DNA of 46,113 nt from a virus. The notes below the pieces were generated by a model. The model had not been told where the DNA came from, made no database searches, and saw only the letters and a list, made by a program, of their open reading frames with translations. The stretch spans positions 1-46,113 of the IMG/VR virus record IMGVR_UViG_3300025120_000110, one strand, 5' to 3'. A program made the position numbers and the translations under genes. Of this stretch, positions 18,517-27,720 are shown piece by piece (positions within the stretch are counted from its first letter, which is position 1; each line of letters starts with the position of its first letter).

Positions 18517-19665
18517 TTAAGAGCTAGTTCCAATTGCAAGTCCGATAAGGGCTTTGTCATCAATACAGATGCGTCCCTCTTCAACTTTGCCGTAGTAACC
18601 GATCTTGTTCTGACGAACAGAGAACTGATCGTCAACAAGAACTTGGAACTCAGAAGGAGAACCTTCACCGATAACCGTAGGACGAATAAGAGAGTCCTTG
18701 GAACGGTCAACACCGATAAGAATCTGATCATTGGCCTGAGTGAATGAACCACCCTGTCCACCAGTGACATTACCTTCTGCCGCAGCGATAGTAGCAAACA
18801 GCTTATTAAAGCGCTGATTTTTACCCATCTCATTAACTTCCATGATGTTAATACCATAGAAAGATGGAAGACCAGCACCAGCGTAAAGCTCTGCGCGGAG
18901 GTTCTCAGGAGCTACCTGACCGTCAGTTCCAGCAGCAACAGTTCCGTCCGAATCAACAGTGTTGATTGGGTTGTAAGCCATTGCACGAAGGTCTTCGACG
19001 ATTTCTGGTGAAACCAGAAGGTCAGTAATTCCAGATTTAACTCCACCAACAGGTGTTCCCCCGTTGAATGAACTATTAACACGCTTGCTTGCAGTGATCA
19101 AGTTATTGAGATCGTGAAGGATCATGCGATCCGACTGTGTTCCCTGAATAACCTGACTTCCTTGGGTTCCAGCACTTCCTGTAGCTTTACAGAGAGCAGT
19201 GGCAAGGACATTGAAAGCAGTTTTGGTTTGCTTAAGTAAAACTTCTTGAGCCATCCTAGTGAAAGTCTTGCTAACAACATCAAGGCGAGCCTTACGGACA
19301 TACTTGCGATCAAACGCAAGAGCGCTGTCCAAGGTGTAAGTCTGGAACTTGAGTTCATTGTGAGCAGGAAAGACTTGACTATAAGGTAGCCCTCCAGCAA
19401 CTTGCTGAGAATACACCTGAATGTAGTCCTCATCAGTGATATCGTGGAAAAGATCCAAAGGCAAAGAAGGGTTGTCATCTTCTCCATAAGAAATTGTGCT
19501 ATACAGATTTCCAATTGTTGGAGCGTTATTGATAACTTCCGATACTACAGGTCCAAGCAGTTCTGCAACCGCCGCCTGTGCCTCATAAGCTTCTTCACGA
19601 TTATTAGATCCCATTGCTCTTACAAGAGCCAACTGATCTTCAGTTCTTTTGATTGTGATTTTCAT
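18517..19665 (-). CDS. Major capsid protein (HK97-fold)
   Basis: A 382-residue protein, located after protease/scaffold and decoration genes and followed by a strong terminator. Order, size and composition match an HK97-fold capsid protein. Likely regions: N-arm 1-60; an E-loop-like stretch near 85-130 (VYSQQVAGGLPYSQVFPAHNE); a long spine helix near 125-165 (KARLDVVSKTFTRMAQEVLLKQTKTAF); A-domain near 185-330 (ITDLLVSPEIVEDLRAM). Base composition is balanced and distinct from the AT-rich neighbours, as for highly expressed genes. The ATG follows the previous stop by 11 bases, with no Shine-Dalgarno motif. Identification rests on gene order and sequence style. Confidence 0.82.
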   Translation of the reverse strand: MKITIKRTEDQLALVRAMGSNNREEAYEAQAAVAELLGPVVSEVINNAPTIGNLYSTISYGEDDNPSLPLDLFHDITDEDYIQVYSQQVAGGLPYSQVFPAHNELKFQTYTLDSALAFDRKYVRKARLDVVSKTFTRMAQEVLLKQTKTAFNVLATALCKATGSAGTQGSQVIQGTQSDRMILHDLNNLITASKRVNSSFNGGTPVGGVKSGITDLLVSPEIVEDLRAMAYNPINTVDSDGTVAAGTDGQVAPENLRAELYAGAGLPSFYGINIMEVNEMGKNQRFNKLFATIAAAEGNVTGGQGGSFTQANDQILIGVDRSKDSLIRPTVIGEGSPSEFQVLVDDQFSVRQNKIGYYGKVEEGRICIDDKALIGLAIGTSS

Positions 19666-19676
19666 GATCGTAAATA

Positions 19677-20327
19677 TTAGCAGTCAAGTTTTAAAATTGC
19701 GTAAGCACCTGCGAATGCATCGGTGGTGCCACCTTGAGATTCCCGTAATCCAGTCGCGATAAACTGACCAATACTATGAGTTACATGGAAGTGGTGTTTA
19801 GCGTGATTAGAATCGTGAAATCCAGTAATCGTTCCGTTAGCAGCGGGCGCTGCGATAGAGCCAATAGCAGGTAAACCTAATGCTTGTCCATTTGCAGGAC
19901 CAGCAAGACCTTTGGAGTTAATAGTAAAGAGTCCTTTCGTAGCGATTGGAACAGCTTCACCAGAAACAACGCACTGGAGTTCTTCTTTCTTTTCGGGGTA
20001 ATACAAAAGATTTTCCCCATTTTCATCTACATTACGCACATCGCGTAAGAGAATCCCTAAAGCTTGCTCACCAACACCCGTGCTGTGCATTTTGGTAACC
20101 TTGTAAGGAACCGTTGGGTATAAAGATAAGCCGTTGCCTAAAGTATTTTGAAACGAGTTAGAATCTCCCCGTGTCGTATACTCTACAGGCTCTTCAGAAA
20201 GATTAGCTGATTTAATCTTTACTACAGAACCCGCTTCGCCCGTTTCTTTGTCGTATGAATAGAAATTGATAACATCATTCTCATCATATTGACGAAACGG
20301 CAATAAACGTGTAATTTCGTTAGCCAT
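19677..20327 (-). CDS. Head decoration protein candidate
   Basis: A 216-residue protein encoded between the scaffold and the major capsid genes, where lambda-type phages encode the decoration protein. The sequence has the expected features: VVKIKSANLSEEPVEYTTRG, then GLSLYPTVPYKVTKMHSTGVGEQALGILL, and a Gly/Ala-rich C-terminal half with GEAVPIATKGLFTI. The segment 'GEQALGILLRDVR' resembles viral capsid stabilising proteins. Base composition is similar to the capsid gene, which fits high expression. A fibre-like His-rich segment (HDSNHAKHHFHVTHS) near 170-185 could bind metal ions. Decoration role inferred. Confidence 0.6.
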   Translation of the reverse strand: MANEITRLLPFRQYDENDVINFYSYDKETGEAGSVVKIKSANLSEEPVEYTTRGDSNSFQNTLGNGLSLYPTVPYKVTKMHSTGVGEQALGILLRDVRNVDENGENLLYYPEKKEELQCVVSGEAVPIATKGLFTINSKGLAGPANGQALGLPAIGSIAAPAANGTITGFHDSNHAKHHFHVTHSIGQFIATGLRESQGGTTDAFAGAYAILKLDC

Positions 20328-20349
20328 AATTGATTTATTTTAGTTTTTT

Positions 20350-21021
20350 TTAATTTGATACTTCTACAGAGAAGTTCTTCTTTAGCCTTTCGACAAAAGA
20401 AACCTGTTCACTAGCTTCAGCGTTGTTATTAGGGATGGATGCCTCTGCCTCATCTCCCTCAATCTCAAGCTCTTCCTCTGACTCTTCTCCCGCAGCTTCT
20501 ACCTCTTCAGGGTCATCCCCTTCTTCGCGGCTAGCTACTGCTTCTTCGATACGAGCCTTAATCTCAGCTTCTTTAGCTTCGATATTTTTCTTCAGCTTGT
20601 GTGCAAAAATCACCTCAAGCTTCTCCTTATAATTATTGAAATCTTCTTCAGAAGAACCAAGTTCTTTAACTTCAGCAGTGACTAAAGAAATCTCTTTTTC
20701 ATTAAGATCGTAATCACTATCAACAAAGTTCATGCGGTCGTTGAAAAGATCTACGGCAGCTTTTGCCTCCACTTCTCCTTTGAGCGCATCAAGTTCTTCT
20801 TTTGTCTGCTTGAAAGAGTCTTGTAACTCTGCAAGCTCTGCTTCAGCTTTCGCTTTAGCTTCCTGCTCAACTTCCATCTTGGATGTCCAAGACTCGTTGT
20901 GTTCTACGAGAGTATCACGGATAGTCTCGCTAACAGTTTTAGCCTCTGAGCCTTCCTTCACTGCTGAAGCAACACTCTTGGACAACTGAGTAATAAGTTG
21001 GTCGAATTGTTCTTTATCCAT
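20350..21021 (-). CDS. Nested scaffold protein from internal start (candidate)
   Basis: In the same frame as the protease-scaffold gene, an ATG at 21021 (MDKEQFDQLITQLSKSV) would yield a 223-residue coiled-coil, acidic protein equal to the scaffold half. Base composition changes here: upstream is AT-rich, downstream is more balanced, like the capsid genes. The bases before the ATG are an A/T-only stretch like the leaders of other genes here. Lambda Nu3 and several other phage scaffolds are made in this way. Direct evidence for use of this start is lacking. Confidence 0.4.
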   Translation of the reverse strand: MDKEQFDQLITQLSKSVASAVKEGSEAKTVSETIRDTLVEHNESWTSKMEVEQEAKAKAEAELAELQDSFKQTKEELDALKGEVEAKAAVDLFNDRMNFVDSDYDLNEKEISLVTAEVKELGSSEEDFNNYKEKLEVIFAHKLKKNIEAKEAEIKARIEEAVASREEGDDPEEVEAAGEESEEELEIEGDEAEASIPNNNAEASEQVSFVERLKKNFSVEVSN

Positions 21022-21849
21022 ATTAAAAATGTTTTTTAATTTGTTTGACTTTACATTAATATTAGCGTTTCGGGAAATTTTTTCTAATTTTTTATTGCTG
21101 TCTTCTTCTTTTGTTGTATAGACACCCCTTACAGCAGCAGCAGGGTTTCTTGTTAATGCTGCTCCTAATGGGTAAGTTTGACCAACAATTAATCTATTAA
21201 CAGGCTTGCCTTCTGGATCTTCTCCTTTGCCGCCTAAACCCTTGACATATTGCTTTAGGTCTTCTTTTTCGGCACCTGTCGCAATAGTAGAATCTTCTAA
21301 AAATTTAGATCCAACTGCTACTTCAAATTCTTTAAATGCTAACTCCCAACTAGTAGAAATACTCTGATAGGTTTCTTCATTTTTTTCTGAAGCATCTTCA
21401 ATAGCTTCCGCTAACTTTGGATAAACTGATTTATAAATTAAGCCAGCAGCATTCATATAGAATGGCTCTTTCTTGTCGGCGTAGGATTCAATGTCGTTAT
21501 TTTTAAAATCAAATTCTCTATCAGAGAAGGACGCATTAATCATATGACCGACGATTTTATCTTTTTTGTGTTCGATGTTAATGGGCTTATTGATAAATCT
21601 TTTTATAGCAGCTATTGCAGTTTTTGCGTCGATGCCATCGCCATTTTTGTTGAACTCATTAACTTTTGCTAAGTTAAAAACAACTGGTAAAACGTCGATA
21701 TTTTGATCTGGGTCAAAACCTTCTGGCAACAGAGATTCTGCGGCCTCTTGGATATTCGCCTGAGAGAGTCCGAATAGTTCAAACTCTTCATCTTTTATCT
21801 CCCTTACCTTGCCTTCAAATAAACAAATATTAAAATCATCCAATGACAT
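20350..21849 (-). CDS. Prohead protease fused to scaffold
   Basis: A 499-residue protein. Residues 1-250 look like a phage prohead serine protease of the XkdF/U35 or S78 type: NIEHKKDKIVGHMINASFSD around 91-110 supplies His94/His102 and YQSISTSWEL around 161-170 supplies a Ser (165 or 167). Residues 277-499 are a Glu/Lys-rich coiled coil with an acidic stretch (EEVEAAGEESEEELEIEGDEAEAS) typical of capsid scaffolds. So one gene provides both the maturation protease and scaffold, as in lambda C/Nu3. An internal ATG at 21021 could give the scaffold alone. The gene lies between portal and decoration genes. The protease type is assigned by eye. Confidence 0.75.
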   Translation of the reverse strand: MSLDDFNICLFEGKVREIKDEEFELFGLSQANIQEAAESLLPEGFDPDQNIDVLPVVFNLAKVNEFNKNGDGIDAKTAIAAIKRFINKPINIEHKKDKIVGHMINASFSDREFDFKNNDIESYADKKEPFYMNAAGLIYKSVYPKLAEAIEDASEKNEETYQSISTSWELAFKEFEVAVGSKFLEDSTIATGAEKEDLKQYVKGLGGKGEDPEGKPVNRLIVGQTYPLGAALTRNPAAAVRGVYTTKEEDSNKKLEKISRNANINVKSNKLKNIFNMDKEQFDQLITQLSKSVASAVKEGSEAKTVSETIRDTLVEHNESWTSKMEVEQEAKAKAEAELAELQDSFKQTKEELDALKGEVEAKAAVDLFNDRMNFVDSDYDLNEKEISLVTAEVKELGSSEEDFNNYKEKLEVIFAHKLKKNIEAKEAEIKARIEEAVASREEGDDPEEVEAAGEESEEELEIEGDEAEASIPNNNAEASEQVSFVERLKKNFSVEVSN

Positions 21850-21857
21850 ACCTTTTC

Positions 21858-23807
21858 TTACACAGAAATTTGAGTTGAATGATATAAAATTGCAGAAGAT
21901 AAGTCATCTAATTGATGCTGGTTGCCTAATTCAAGAATGCTTGCATTGACATTTAGTGAACTTAATTTATCTAAATCCGCTACTATTTCAGCTAAAGTAG
22001 ATTCCCATTCAGTAGCATCTTTTGCTATAACAATAGATTCACAAACTTGAGAGACCATTTCTTTTTTTTCTTTAGACATTCTCTTTAAACCAAATTTAGA
22101 AGCAAATTCTTTGAAAGCTAATAGTTCAAATTCATTTAATCTTTTAGTTGCCTCGACAATATTTTTCTTTGAATAATTTGAGTTTGATACTCCCACTGGT
22201 CTACCACCAGAAGGAGATACAGGTTTCTCTTCTTTCTTCTCTGGCTCAGATGATGTTTCTCCATCATCATACAAATTAATTGTATTAACCAATGGCATAT
22301 AATGCCCTTTTTCTCTATCATCGACAAATTTTCTTTGAGCAGCTTCCATATCTTTCCCTTCTGGAAAGACACCAGTGTGAACAACTTGCATCCCTTGTTC
22401 TGGGGTAAGGACACCAAGCTCCATAAGTCTTGTCGCTAACTTGGAAAGATTATTGTCATCCATAGTATCAGTCTTAACAAATTTAGCCTCTGGAAAACTA
22501 CGCAAGCCAGCCGCCTTACAAATCCTTCTAATCTCTGGATTTATAAAATCTTGAATAAATGCCCTTCTAGACTCTTCAAGTCTCTGAAAAAAAACTTTCA
22601 TCTTCATTGTAGCATCAGAATACTTGGAATCTCCGATAAGCACATTCTGTAACCCATCCTCAATATCTTTATTAATTACGGCATACTTTTCTGGACCAAC
22701 TACTTTTTTAATGTCTGGGATAATAAAATCTGCTTTAGTTGTATAATCAGATACAAGAACTCGACCAACGCTTTGGTTTTTAAAAATTGTTTGCATAGCA
22801 GCAAGATTTTTGTGGTTCACCCCCCCTTTATCTGGCTCATTCCCCATTGTAACAAGCAATACGACATTTTCAATTGATCTACTAATTGCCTGATCAATAT
22901 TTTTTAATTCTATTTTTCTGTTAATATCATCAAGAACAGAATAACCTACAGGAATAGCAAGAGGTTCATAATCTTGTTTTTTTGCGAAAACTACATGAAG
23001 AAGTTGTGGGTCGAGTTTGATTTGGACCCTTGTCATTGCATAAGCTTTTTTACCAGACTTAAGAGCCTCTTGAACATCCTCGGGCAAAGAGTTAAAGGTT
23101 TCCATTTCGTGTTCTGTCTCTGGTTTTTGTAACCTAGAAATTTCAAAAGGACTTAATACTTTAAAATATTCATAACCACTAAATGAAACAGAACCTTTTG
23201 TAGCGATATCTGTAGGGTTAATTAACAAATATCTAATAGGAATTTCTTTTCTTGAACTCGCTCCATACGCCTCAAGCATTTTTTGAGAGTTTTTAAGAGG
23301 TATTTTACCGTCTATTCTGTAGAAGAAAACATTACCTGATCTATAATACTCTCTAAAATATTGTTGTTTTAAATCATGCATCCTGATTCTTTTAAACCAA
23401 GCTTCAATGAATTTTTTTGATTTTTCTGTACCTCCCTCAAGATATAATTCTGAATCTGCGAATTCTGATAAAAGATCTATAGTCCCTCTAAAAGAAGAGA
23501 TATTGAAATAAGCTTTTTGACAAAGCTCAACAGCTTCTCTCGCATCAGCAGCATCTTTCTCGTAGTTAAATGGCAAAAGACCATCTTTAATGTTGCTAAA
23601 TTTTTTGCCTAGACCAGAGGTAGCTACTGCATTAGTTCTTGCTTGAGTTCTAGACGATGGTGAATTTAACCTAGATGCAAAAATAGGTTCTCCAATTAAT
23701 TCTGGACTAAAGGCTTCTTCTTGGGGTTTTAATAAATCCTCCATCGGAGATTTATCGTTTTTAAATTTTTCCCAATATTCTGATCGTTTGGTATATTTAC
23801 GAGGCAT
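21858..23807 (-). CDS. Portal protein
   Basis: A 649-residue portal protein, the dodecameric ring at the capsid vertex through which DNA is packaged. The frame extends upstream, but I chose MPRKYTKRSEYWEKF at 23807, which follows a promoter-like element. Motifs of portal type include the helix-rich segment KFIEAWFKRIRMHDLKQQYF near 130-150, ending in REYYRSGNVFFYRIDG, and IPIRYLLINPTDIATKG. C-terminal residues about 520-600 are variable (NLYDDGETSSEPEKKEEKP), with a helical tail. It lies between TerL and the protease, the standard order. It overlaps TerL only in the discarded extension. Confidence 0.82.
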   Translation of the reverse strand: MPRKYTKRSEYWEKFKNDKSPMEDLLKPQEEAFSPELIGEPIFASRLNSPSSRTQARTNAVATSGLGKKFSNIKDGLLPFNYEKDAADAREAVELCQKAYFNISSFRGTIDLLSEFADSELYLEGGTEKSKKFIEAWFKRIRMHDLKQQYFREYYRSGNVFFYRIDGKIPLKNSQKMLEAYGASSRKEIPIRYLLINPTDIATKGSVSFSGYEYFKVLSPFEISRLQKPETEHEMETFNSLPEDVQEALKSGKKAYAMTRVQIKLDPQLLHVVFAKKQDYEPLAIPVGYSVLDDINRKIELKNIDQAISRSIENVVLLVTMGNEPDKGGVNHKNLAAMQTIFKNQSVGRVLVSDYTTKADFIIPDIKKVVGPEKYAVINKDIEDGLQNVLIGDSKYSDATMKMKVFFQRLEESRRAFIQDFINPEIRRICKAAGLRSFPEAKFVKTDTMDDNNLSKLATRLMELGVLTPEQGMQVVHTGVFPEGKDMEAAQRKFVDDREKGHYMPLVNTINLYDDGETSSEPEKKEEKPVSPSGGRPVGVSNSNYSKKNIVEATKRLNEFELLAFKEFASKFGLKRMSKEKKEMVSQVCESIVIAKDATEWESTLAEIVADLDKLSSLNVNASILELGNQHQLDDLSSAILYHSTQISV

Positions 23808-23825
23808 ATGAAAGTTTACACTAAA

Positions 23826-23854
23826 GTTATAAAAGTTACTTTGAAACTTTTCAA
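23826..23854 (-). promoter_or_regulatory. Promoter before portal gene
   Basis: Minus strand: -35 TTGAAA, 17-base spacer, -10 TATAAC, then 18 bases to the ATG at 23807, giving a leader of only about 11 bases. It lies in the end of the TerL gene. Confidence 0.4.
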
Positions 23855-25746
23855 ATCGCAAATGGAATAAATGTTCCCTCTGGTTTTTGTTCTACAGACG
23901 CATTCTCAGCATCAAAAAATACTTTCGCAAACCAGTTACCTAAAACCAAGGAAGAATAAGAGTCTTTTCTAGCTCTATTTGGACCTTTTTGTCTTCTGAG
24001 GTTTTGTGGTAAATTAAATGACTGAGAACCTTGTGGGTTTGCTATAACCTCAATGTTAGCACATTCTGACTTTGTAAGTTCAATAACATACTTTTGGTGG
24101 TCTATGAAATCAATCATCATGGCCCCTTTAGAAGCTTTTGGTGATTTTATATCCCAGTTTAATTTATCTATAGGCAAGTTCTTTTTTCTTTGTTCATCAA
24201 AATGAGCATCAACCGCTCTGGACGCAAATAAAATTCTTTTATGATCTATTGCTGCTTGTAGCATTTCATTAGCATTTCTAATCCAATTAGAAGTAGGTTT
24301 CCTTAAAATACAATATTTACGTTCTCTTAAGTTGTATTGATTTTTAAAATTTATTATATCTGAATGCCAATTTTCTGGTTTTTCTAGATCAACGTCAATA
24401 ACACCAATGTTTATATTTGCATTTTTAAACAAAGCACTCTCATTACAAGAATTTATAAACTGAACTCCTCCATTGTAGTCACCACAGATACCAACAATAT
24501 TAAAGTGCTGTATTAGATATAACATATACTCCATATGTTGTTTTAAAGAAACTCCCGCTATAGCATAACCATGAATTAAACAAACTTTTTGTGCGTCTCT
24601 GTCTATCTTAAAAACATGCATCGCAAAATGGTCAGCACTTGTATTGCCAGCCCAGTTTGGGTCAAAAGATAACAAGTATTCATCACTGGGGTTCCCAACT
24701 ACTTCAACAGCAGGAAATTCTCCATCTGGGATAGTGCAAGCAGCCATCTTTGATAATCTGTAATATCCATCACTTTCATCTATAAATTGTGCGCCAAACT
24801 CTCTTTTAAACTGCATCTCACTCATAGTAGCTTTTGCTTGTTTAAGCAGATTTTGATCGTAGAGTCTTGATGGGGCGCAGTCGTAACTTAACTGCATGAT
24901 TAGTCTATAAGCATCATCTTTAAGATCGTCTTCCTCATAGTCTTCTTTTTTTACTCCGTCTCCTTGTATTAACTCTTCATATTTTTTATAGAGTTTATAC
25001 ATATATTCAAATTTAAATGATGGAGATGAAAGAATAATAAGTTTATTATTAGGCCATATATATCTATCCTTTTCTCTCATCTCGCCTTTGTCGATTAGAC
25101 GGGATTCTAAATTGTATAGTTCCTCCCTCTCGATAGGATTCTCTACCACCCCCAGAAATGGTATAATAACTTCATTAAATATTTTTTCAGGTATCGTTAA
25201 GAACTCATCCAAAACAATCCTATTAAATCGAAATCCACGAAGCCTCTCACCATTAGCTAACGGAAGGGCTATCGCCCTAGCCTTACCTAAAGTCATTGTC
25301 CATTGGTCAGTTCCTTTAGTTATTTTAAATCCACATTCTTTGATTAGACTTGCTTCGGGTTTGCTAATTATATCCTCCATCTTTTGGAAGATTTGTTTAG
25401 ATTGCCTAAATGTCCCTGCAATAACTCCTATGTTTGAATTAGGGTTGAGTAGACACTCTAGTAAGACGTAGATCGCAGTAGAGAACGTCTTCGACATACC
25501 ACGCGAGAAAACGAACATAGAATAGTCAGAAACCATCATCCCCTTAATAGCCATTGCCTGAAAGGGGAATAACTTAACACCTAAAAATAACTCAGAAGTA
25601 AATGCTATATTGTTCCGTAAGAACTTATACAGCAAATACTTCGCTTCTTCTTCTTTGATACTGCCGTCCATTTCCTTTAGGAACTTATTTAGTTCCTGAG
25701 AGGAATGCTCAAGCCGATATCCTTGTTTTCCCTTTGTCCAAGACAT
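23851..25746 (-). CDS. Terminase large subunit
   Basis: A 631-residue DNA packaging motor. Residues near 75-90 contain the ATPase Walker A of terminase type, FVFSRGMSKTFST, unusual in having Ser in place of the Gly before Lys. Walker B with catalytic Glu is IVLDEF near 179; a coupling motif LIILSSPSF follows near 240. The C-terminal nuclease domain has LSFDPNWAGNTSADHFA near 360, a GICGDYNGG segment near 420, and MMIDFIDHQ near 545, which supply the metal-binding Asp residues of the RNase H-like fold. The start overlaps the upstream zinc-finger nuclease gene by 38 bases. Identification is strong; packaging mode (headful or cos) cannot be told. Confidence 0.93.
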   Translation of the reverse strand: MSWTKGKQGYRLEHSSQELNKFLKEMDGSIKEEEAKYLLYKFLRNNIAFTSELFLGVKLFPFQAMAIKGMMVSDYSMFVFSRGMSKTFSTAIYVLLECLLNPNSNIGVIAGTFRQSKQIFQKMEDIISKPEASLIKECGFKITKGTDQWTMTLGKARAIALPLANGERLRGFRFNRIVLDEFLTIPEKIFNEVIIPFLGVVENPIEREELYNLESRLIDKGEMREKDRYIWPNNKLIILSSPSFKFEYMYKLYKKYEELIQGDGVKKEDYEEDDLKDDAYRLIMQLSYDCAPSRLYDQNLLKQAKATMSEMQFKREFGAQFIDESDGYYRLSKMAACTIPDGEFPAVEVVGNPSDEYLLSFDPNWAGNTSADHFAMHVFKIDRDAQKVCLIHGYAIAGVSLKQHMEYMLYLIQHFNIVGICGDYNGGVQFINSCNESALFKNANINIGVIDVDLEKPENWHSDIINFKNQYNLRERKYCILRKPTSNWIRNANEMLQAAIDHKRILFASRAVDAHFDEQRKKNLPIDKLNWDIKSPKASKGAMMIDFIDHQKYVIELTKSECANIEVIANPQGSQSFNLPQNLRRQKGPNRARKDSYSSLVLGNWFAKVFFDAENASVEQKPEGTFIPFAI

Positions 25747-26662
25747 TTACTCGTTCATCTATAAAATATTGTAAGTCAACATTCCACATAGCTTCACCAT
25801 GATAAAGAATAAGTGGAATTAGCTTTTTAGCTCCTGCTCTGTTGTGTGCAAAAATGATTTGTATGTTTTTAGGGTAGTCTGTAATTAAGTTTCTTATATT
25901 GTGCCATAAATAACCAAGATTAGACTTAAACTTGGAAACCTTGTTATCTTCTTCTAGTTTGTTTATTGTTGTTTCTACCACAACGAACATGTAAGAATTA
26001 AACTCTACGCATCTATCCATCTCGCGCCTAAACCTGTCAATGTCCTTGCCGAAGGTTTGTCTGAAGTCATCTTGCGACTTACGATCAACAAATGTCTTTG
26101 TATAAAGATCTCCTCTGGCCGTATAGTCTCCGAAGTCCAATTTGTTTGTTACAGAGTCTTGAAAAATAAGTGGGGTTTTTTCTCTAGTATCAGTAAAGAT
26201 TGGTATAGTCTGATAATCATTCTCCCAGAAATTTTTAGGTAGATTTGCATTGAAGTAATTTTCTACCCCGACTTCTTCCAAAAAGGCAGAATACGAACCC
26301 CAAAACTTTTTATAGTAAAATATGCTCGCCATCTGCGACAAGTCGTAAAAAAGGTTTGGAGGAGATATAGAAATTTCTTTTAATGTAAATTTATCTACTA
26401 CCTTTTCTTTAATATACTTTTTGACATCCTCCTCTGGAGCCGAGTCCATCCATAACTTAAAATTATCATAACAGTTAAAGCTATCCCTAAAATATTGATC
26501 ATAAGATCGAAAAGCCAATTTTTCACCCGTGTAGAGGTCTCTTCGGTCGTAATGTTTGACATAGTAATCTCCTATAGTTAGAGAATGAGCTTTTAAGTGA
26601 GCATGGAAGCTTCTTTTTTTGTTAAACTCTTTACCACATTCTTTACAGACAAAATCGCTCAT
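25709..26662 (-). CDS. C2H2 zinc finger fused to ERCC4/XPF-type nuclease
   Basis: A 317-residue protein. Residues 6-26 form a C2H2 finger (C6-x2-C9-x12-H22-x3-H26). Residues about 153-280 look like an ERCC4 (XPF-type) nuclease: FTDTREK at 157-162, LDFGDYT at 175-181 and FVDRKSQDDF at 191-200, which give the acidic and basic residues of the ERKxxxD site. Such enzymes cut branched DNA, or act as restriction-like nucleases. The gene overlaps TerL by 38 bases and its upstream neighbour by four, so it belongs to the packaging operon. A role in cutting branched DNA before packaging, or in recombination, is inferred. Confidence 0.75.
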   Translation of the reverse strand: MSDFVCKECGKEFNKKRSFHAHLKAHSLTIGDYYVKHYDRRDLYTGEKLAFRSYDQYFRDSFNCYDNFKLWMDSAPEEDVKKYIKEKVVDKFTLKEISISPPNLFYDLSQMASIFYYKKFWGSYSAFLEEVGVENYFNANLPKNFWENDYQTIPIFTDTREKTPLIFQDSVTNKLDFGDYTARGDLYTKTFVDRKSQDDFRQTFGKDIDRFRREMDRCVEFNSYMFVVVETTINKLEEDNKVSKFKSNLGYLWHNIRNLITDYPKNIQIIFAHNRAGAKKLIPLILYHGEAMWNVDLQYFIDERVNVLDKGKTRISA

Positions 26663-27720
26663 AAGATCTCTTTTTTAGATATTCCTAGAATCCTAGCTTT
26701 GTAGTCATCCATAGACTCAAGTCGATCAGCTTCTTCTTCGATTAGCTTGTTCTGCATCTCTGCCATCATTATCATGCGATCACGCTCCTCTTTGTCTTGA
26801 AAAGCTTCGACTAGTGCAGCGATGCTTCCGTTCTGCTCCCCCCTTGCCTTTAAACGCGCCTGACGGCTCCCGTTAAGGTCTTTCGTCAAAGATTCGATTC
26901 TCTTCTCACATTGGTTTAGCTCGTCGCTGGTGGCCTTTATAATCTCCGTAAGGCGCAATGTTATATCTCGTTCATTTTCAGTGTCATTGAGCATATTATT
27001 CAATCTGTCGATTCTCTGTTGAATATGCTTCTGCCGAACATAGTTCGTGCAAACAGTAATATACAAGTTTAGCTCATCATTTGTTAAATCGGGCTTGTCC
27101 CACACCGTTCTAACAAACTCACTCTCAAATAAATCTCTATCTGCTATTGTTGAATATTGATTGATGAAATGAACGAAACGAGGACTCTTCAGGTAGAAGA
27201 GAAGCTTCTCACACATTTTCTTTTGTTTTGTTTGTATTGATATCTCATCAAAGCTCTGTCCCGCCCAGTCATTAACCTTTTTAATGGATCTAGATAGTGA
27301 TTTAGGTGGAGACCACTTATCATTAGTGACCATATCGTTATCATCTACGATTTCTGGCCTGTAGCTACGCAAAAATTCCATCACCATCCTATGCTGCTGG
27401 CTCAATGGTTGAATTTCTCTATCTCGGAAAACTAATCTAGTCGCTTCCAAAGCATTCATACCCCTTTCGATGTTGTCACTCATCAAAAATTCTCTTTGTT
27501 GCGTCTCTAACTCAATTTCTTCAACTCTTTGGGGTGTAGTAGTATTAAATTCTAAATTATTATTAATTAAAAATGCTCTAACAGCCCTACCTTCTTTAGA
27601 ACGACCATCTAAAGTGTCGTCATTAAACACAATTTGCGTAATATGTCTTAAATCGGGGTTTTTAGTAAACTCTTCTTGTATTTGGGTTTTCTGTTCTTCT
27701 GTTAACTGTAGATTATTCAT
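26659..27720 (-). CDS. Coiled-coil protein, possible small terminase subunit
   Basis: A 353-residue helical, highly charged protein. The N-terminal 140 residues contain two segments that resemble helix-turn-helix units (DLRHITQIVFNDDTLDGRS and MNALEATRLVFRDREIQ), suited to DNA binding; residues 210-330 are coiled-coil (RIDRLNNMLNDTENERDI). It lies two genes upstream of TerL, with an ATGA overlap on both sides, a place often taken by the small terminase. Small terminase subunits have an N-terminal HTH followed by a helical oligomerisation region, which fits, but I did not recognise a specific family. Confidence 0.4.
   Translation of the reverse strand: MNNLQLTEEQKTQIQEEFTKNPDLRHITQIVFNDDTLDGRSKEGRAVRAFLINNNLEFNTTTPQRVEEIELETQQREFLMSDNIERGMNALEATRLVFRDREIQPLSQQHRMVMEFLRSYRPEIVDDNDMVTNDKWSPPKSLSRSIKKVNDWAGQSFDEISIQTKQKKMCEKLLFYLKSPRFVHFINQYSTIADRDLFESEFVRTVWDKPDLTNDELNLYITVCTNYVRQKHIQQRIDRLNNMLNDTENERDITLRLTEIIKATSDELNQCEKRIESLTKDLNGSRQARLKARGEQNGSIAALVEAFQDKEERDRMIMMAEMQNKLIEEEADRLESMDDYKARILGISKKEIL

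Noticed and set aside
18420-18878. Minus-strand frame overlapping the capsid gene end
   Set aside because: It is a frame-shifted shadow of the capsid gene and runs over its terminator.
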